Source: Clostridiales bacterium
GTDB taxonomy: Bacteria > Bacillota > Clostridia > Peptostreptococcales > Anaerovoracaceae
Length of the DNA: 62,524 nucleotides
Reading direction: 5' to 3'
Assembly: GCA_012513435.1 (NCBI GenBank)
Contig: JAAZCE010000041.1
Span: 1 to 62,524 of the forward strand
A program made the position numbers and the translations under genes. Positions 60,259 to 62,524 of the stretch are shown piece by piece. The notes under the pieces were generated by a model that worked only from the letters and a program-made list of their open reading frames with translations, was not told the origin of the DNA and did no database searches. Position 1 is the first letter of the stretch. Every line of letters starts with the position of its first letter.

Positions 60259-62524
60259 ATGAAAAACAGGTTTAAACAAATTATTGCATTCGCCATGACT
60301 ATTGCACTCGTGGCAACGACTGTTACCTTCACCGCAGGGAACACCATCAAGGCTTCCAACGATGAAGGCGCATATACTGCTGGTCAGCAGGCAGTCGAAA
60401 ATCAGGATGAACTGCAGGTCGAGGGAGAAAACAACGGTCAGACCGATGAAGATTTGCAGACTGAAGAACCTCAGGAAAAGACAGAGGAACTGGTTCTCGG
60501 TGCAAGCGGCGATGAAATTACCGATGCAACCGAGGAAAAGAGTACTGATTCTACGGCAAGTCAAGAGATGCCTAAGCAGACCTTGACGGCCCAAGCATCT
60601 GACGGTGCCCAGATTACAGTATCTGCACCTAAGGGAGCTTTACCTGAAGGCTCGAAGGTGCTCGTTAGCTCTGTAAAAAAATCTGCCGTAAAGGATGCGG
60701 TTAAAGATGCAGTAGAAGCAGAAGGCAAAACCCTAAAAGGACTTGCTGCTTATGATATCACTATCCAAGATAGTGATGGCAATTATATACAGCCTGACAA
60801 GAATGTCAAGGTTGAGATTTCCGGTGCAGACATCAACGCCGACAAGGCAGATGTTTACCACATGGACGGTAATACACCTGAGAAGGTTGCAAGCGGAGTT
60901 GATGCCGACAACGCACAGTTCAGCGCAGGCAGCTTTAGTATTTATGTTGTGGTGGATAATGTGACTGACACATCAAATAAGAAGGGACAGTCTTGGGATA
61001 ATCGATATGAAGTTGCACCAGGAGGAAGTATAACATTAACGACTGACAATCCAAGTGAATACGAAAGTAACAAATCTTGGAGTTGGGAAGTAGAGGAAAG
61101 ATATGGGTCACTTTCCAATGCTACTAGAAACAATGTGGTGTTTACGGCTAAAGATAATTTAAAAGAAGGACAGAATGTGACTGTTAAATATAGCCAGTGG
61201 TGGGATAGTGATCAAAAGTTTTACATTACTATTAAGTCGGCTCAAGCAACAGAACATACCCTTACATTTAATCAAAACGGTGGAAGCGAGAGCGCTCCTA
61301 CGGCAATTACAGAGATAGATGGTAAACCATTGTTTGAAGGTGCTGAGGTAACATTGCCTGATTACAGTGGAACACGCGATGGCAAGGTATTTGTTGGATG
61401 GAGTACCCACAATGATGCAACGGGGGAGAAACTTTATACGAAGGCGGTGTATCCGGCGGGCTCTATGTATACGATGGGAAGTAAGAGTACGACTTTGTAT
61501 GCTACTTGGGCAAGCCAAAATGTAGACGCTGAGTTTTATGTTCGCCTTGATGGTCAAATTCCTACTGAGCCACAGGGCCATGATGCAAGTGAATATACAA
61601 GTAAAATTTCAATTACAGGCGCAATTAAGGTGGCTGAATTTTATACCAATTCAACAGACGGTGTTAGTTCAAGATTAAATAAAACTCCGACTGACAGCCA
61701 GATTAAAGCTGTATATAAGAAATACGACTCAAATACGCAATATGTTTTATGGTACGTAATAAAGCATGAAGATACTTGGCATGTAGATGGGGTTTTGCTT
61801 GATAAAGCAAAAGTAAATTTATCTTATGATGCGAATGCTCCGGCGGGAACATGGTCAAACATGCCTGATGGTAAGCAGTATGCTGTTGGTGCTACTGCAG
61901 AGGTTAGCAATAAAGTACCGATCAGAACAGATGGCTATACGTTTGAGGGATGGAATACAAGTGCAAACGGCACTGGCACATCCTATTCGGCCGGTAATGA
62001 GATTGTAATGAAGAATGCTGTTACTCTTTATGCTCAGTGGGGGAATACTAGCTTAATAAGAATAGCGGCAAAGAGTGTTGAAAAGGTTTATGACGGAACA
62101 GCGTTAGTAGCTGACAATAGCAAGAACGGCTACACTGTTACAGGGAATTTGCCTGAGGGCTATAGAGTTGAGGCTGCAGTTAAACCAGCTTCACAGACAA
62201 ACGTAGGGACAGCAGATGTTGAAATAGCTTCGTACACTATATACGATGGAGATGGCAATGATGTTACCAATCAATTCAAAAATGTTCGGACAGCAAAAGG
62301 TGAGTTAAAGGTAACTAAGAGACCGGTAACGTTAACAAGTGCAACCGATAGCAAGCTATACGATGGAACAGCACTTAAGAATAATACAGTTACCGTAGGT
62401 GGAGATAAGTTCGTTAAGGGCGAAGGAGCAGAATATGATGTAACGGGAAGTCAGAAGGAAGCAGGGCATAGTGTAAACGCCTTTAGCTATAATCTGAAAG
62501 CCGGAACAAAAGCTGATAACTACG
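60259..62524 (+). CDS. Large surface protein with InlB-type and YDG repeats (3' end outside window)
   Basis: Open from ATG 60259 (AAAGGTG upstream) to the window end, at least 755 residues with no stop. A signal peptide (KQIIAFAMTIALVATTVTFTAG) is followed by an acidic Gln/Glu-rich linker and a ZU5-like domain (GAQITVSAPKGALPEGSKVLV). Listeria/Bacteroides (InlB B) repeats appear as FVGWSTHNDATGEKLYTK...LYATWA and GYTFEGWNTSANGTG...LYAQWG. Two YDG-type repeats begin KSVEKVYDGTALV and DSKLYDGTALKNN at the far end. These are modules of large wall-anchored proteins, so a sortase signal may lie beyond the window. The segment around 60960-61900 is more A+T-rich than the start, which suggests mosaic origin. 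Confidence 0.85.
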   Translation, partial: MKNRFKQIIAFAMTIALVATTVTFTAGNTIKASNDEGAYTAGQQAVENQDELQVEGENNGQTDEDLQTEEPQEKTEELVLGASGDEITDATEEKSTDSTASQEMPKQTLTAQASDGAQITVSAPKGALPEGSKVLVSSVKKSAVKDAVKDAVEAEGKTLKGLAAYDITIQDSDGNYIQPDKNVKVEISGADINADKADVYHMDGNTPEKVASGVDADNAQFSAGSFSIYVVVDNVTDTSNKKGQSWDNRYEVAPGGSITLTTDNPSEYESNKSWSWEVEERYGSLSNATRNNVVFTAKDNLKEGQNVTVKYSQWWDSDQKFYITIKSAQATEHTLTFNQNGGSESAPTAITEIDGKPLFEGAEVTLPDYSGTRDGKVFVGWSTHNDATGEKLYTKAVYPAGSMYTMGSKSTTLYATWASQNVDAEFYVRLDGQIPTEPQGHDASEYTSKISITGAIKVAEFYTNSTDGVSSRLNKTPTDSQIKAVYKKYDSNTQYVLWYVIKHEDTWHVDGVLLDKAKVNLSYDANAPAGTWSNMPDGKQYAVGATAEVSNKVPIRTDGYTFEGWNTSANGTGTSYSAGNEIVMKNAVTLYAQWGNTSLIRIAAKSVEKVYDGTALVADNSKNGYTVTGNLPEGYRVEAAVKPASQTNVGTADVEIASYTIYDGDGNDVTNQFKNVRTAKGELKVTKRPVTLTSATDSKLYDGTALKNNTVTVGGDKFVKGEGAEYDVTGSQKEAGHSVNAFSYNLKAGTKADNY

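Overview
The window reads as a chromosomal segment of a low-to-moderate GC, Gram-positive anaerobe of the class Clostridia. The pointers are SpoVG and PurR, a MurT/GatD-like pair, T-box control of ileS, a B12-dependent (class II) ribonucleotide reductase, many TTG/GTG starts with strong AGGAGG sites, and type IV filament genes without any secretin (PilQ). A relative of Eubacteriales Family XIII/Anaerovoracaceae or the Peptostreptococcales is plausible, but this is inferred from gene content only. No insertion sequence, phage, CRISPR array or rRNA was seen.

Layout. 1-341: tRNA cluster (tail of one tRNA, then Asp, Cys, His, Gln). 485-5088: ATP-grasp protein, MurT, a GatD-like subunit that lacks its catalytic residues, and pyruvate kinase. 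5097-8769: an AraC regulator divergent from two tandem saccharopine-dehydrogenase-family paralogues. 8945-10129 (minus): spoVG and purR. 10275-18095: murC, a GlmU reduced to its acetyltransferase half, prs, pth, mfd and a dapB-like gene. 18265-31959: a type IV pilus operon (minor pilins, pilB, pilT, pilC, pilA, prepilin peptidase, pilM/N/O) that ends in a 1475-residue prepilin fused to an adhesin-like region. 31990-36841: T-box ileS (type 2 enzyme), a small hypothetical protein, rlmN. 36867-40860: a P-loop protein, then an EamA permease/Nudix/nitrilase/BMP-lipoprotein operon. 40937-42346 (minus): citrate synthase. 42453-50679: a Tad (Flp) pilus locus with two tandem tiny membrane proteins and a Cys-rich surface protein. 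50703-53058: nrdJ behind candidate NrdR boxes. 53099-60010 (minus): a third, minimal type IV filament locus with a PilT-type ATPase, one PilC-like protein, four pilin-like proteins, a transglutaminase lipoprotein, a putative anti-sigma factor, an ECF sigma factor and a degenerate GGDEF protein. 60259-end: the 5' part of a large repeat-containing surface protein.

The main theme is surface architecture. Three distinct type IV filament-superfamily machines lie within about 42 kb, each near an exported, adhesin-like or cross-linking protein. The third one has its own predicted sigma/anti-sigma pair, carries no PilB of its own, and is the best candidate for an undescribed system. The housekeeping part also has unusual variants: an apparently dead glutaminase subunit beside MurT, a half-GlmU, an IleRS with a swapped HIGH motif (GIHH), and a DapB with an altered nucleotide-binding loop.
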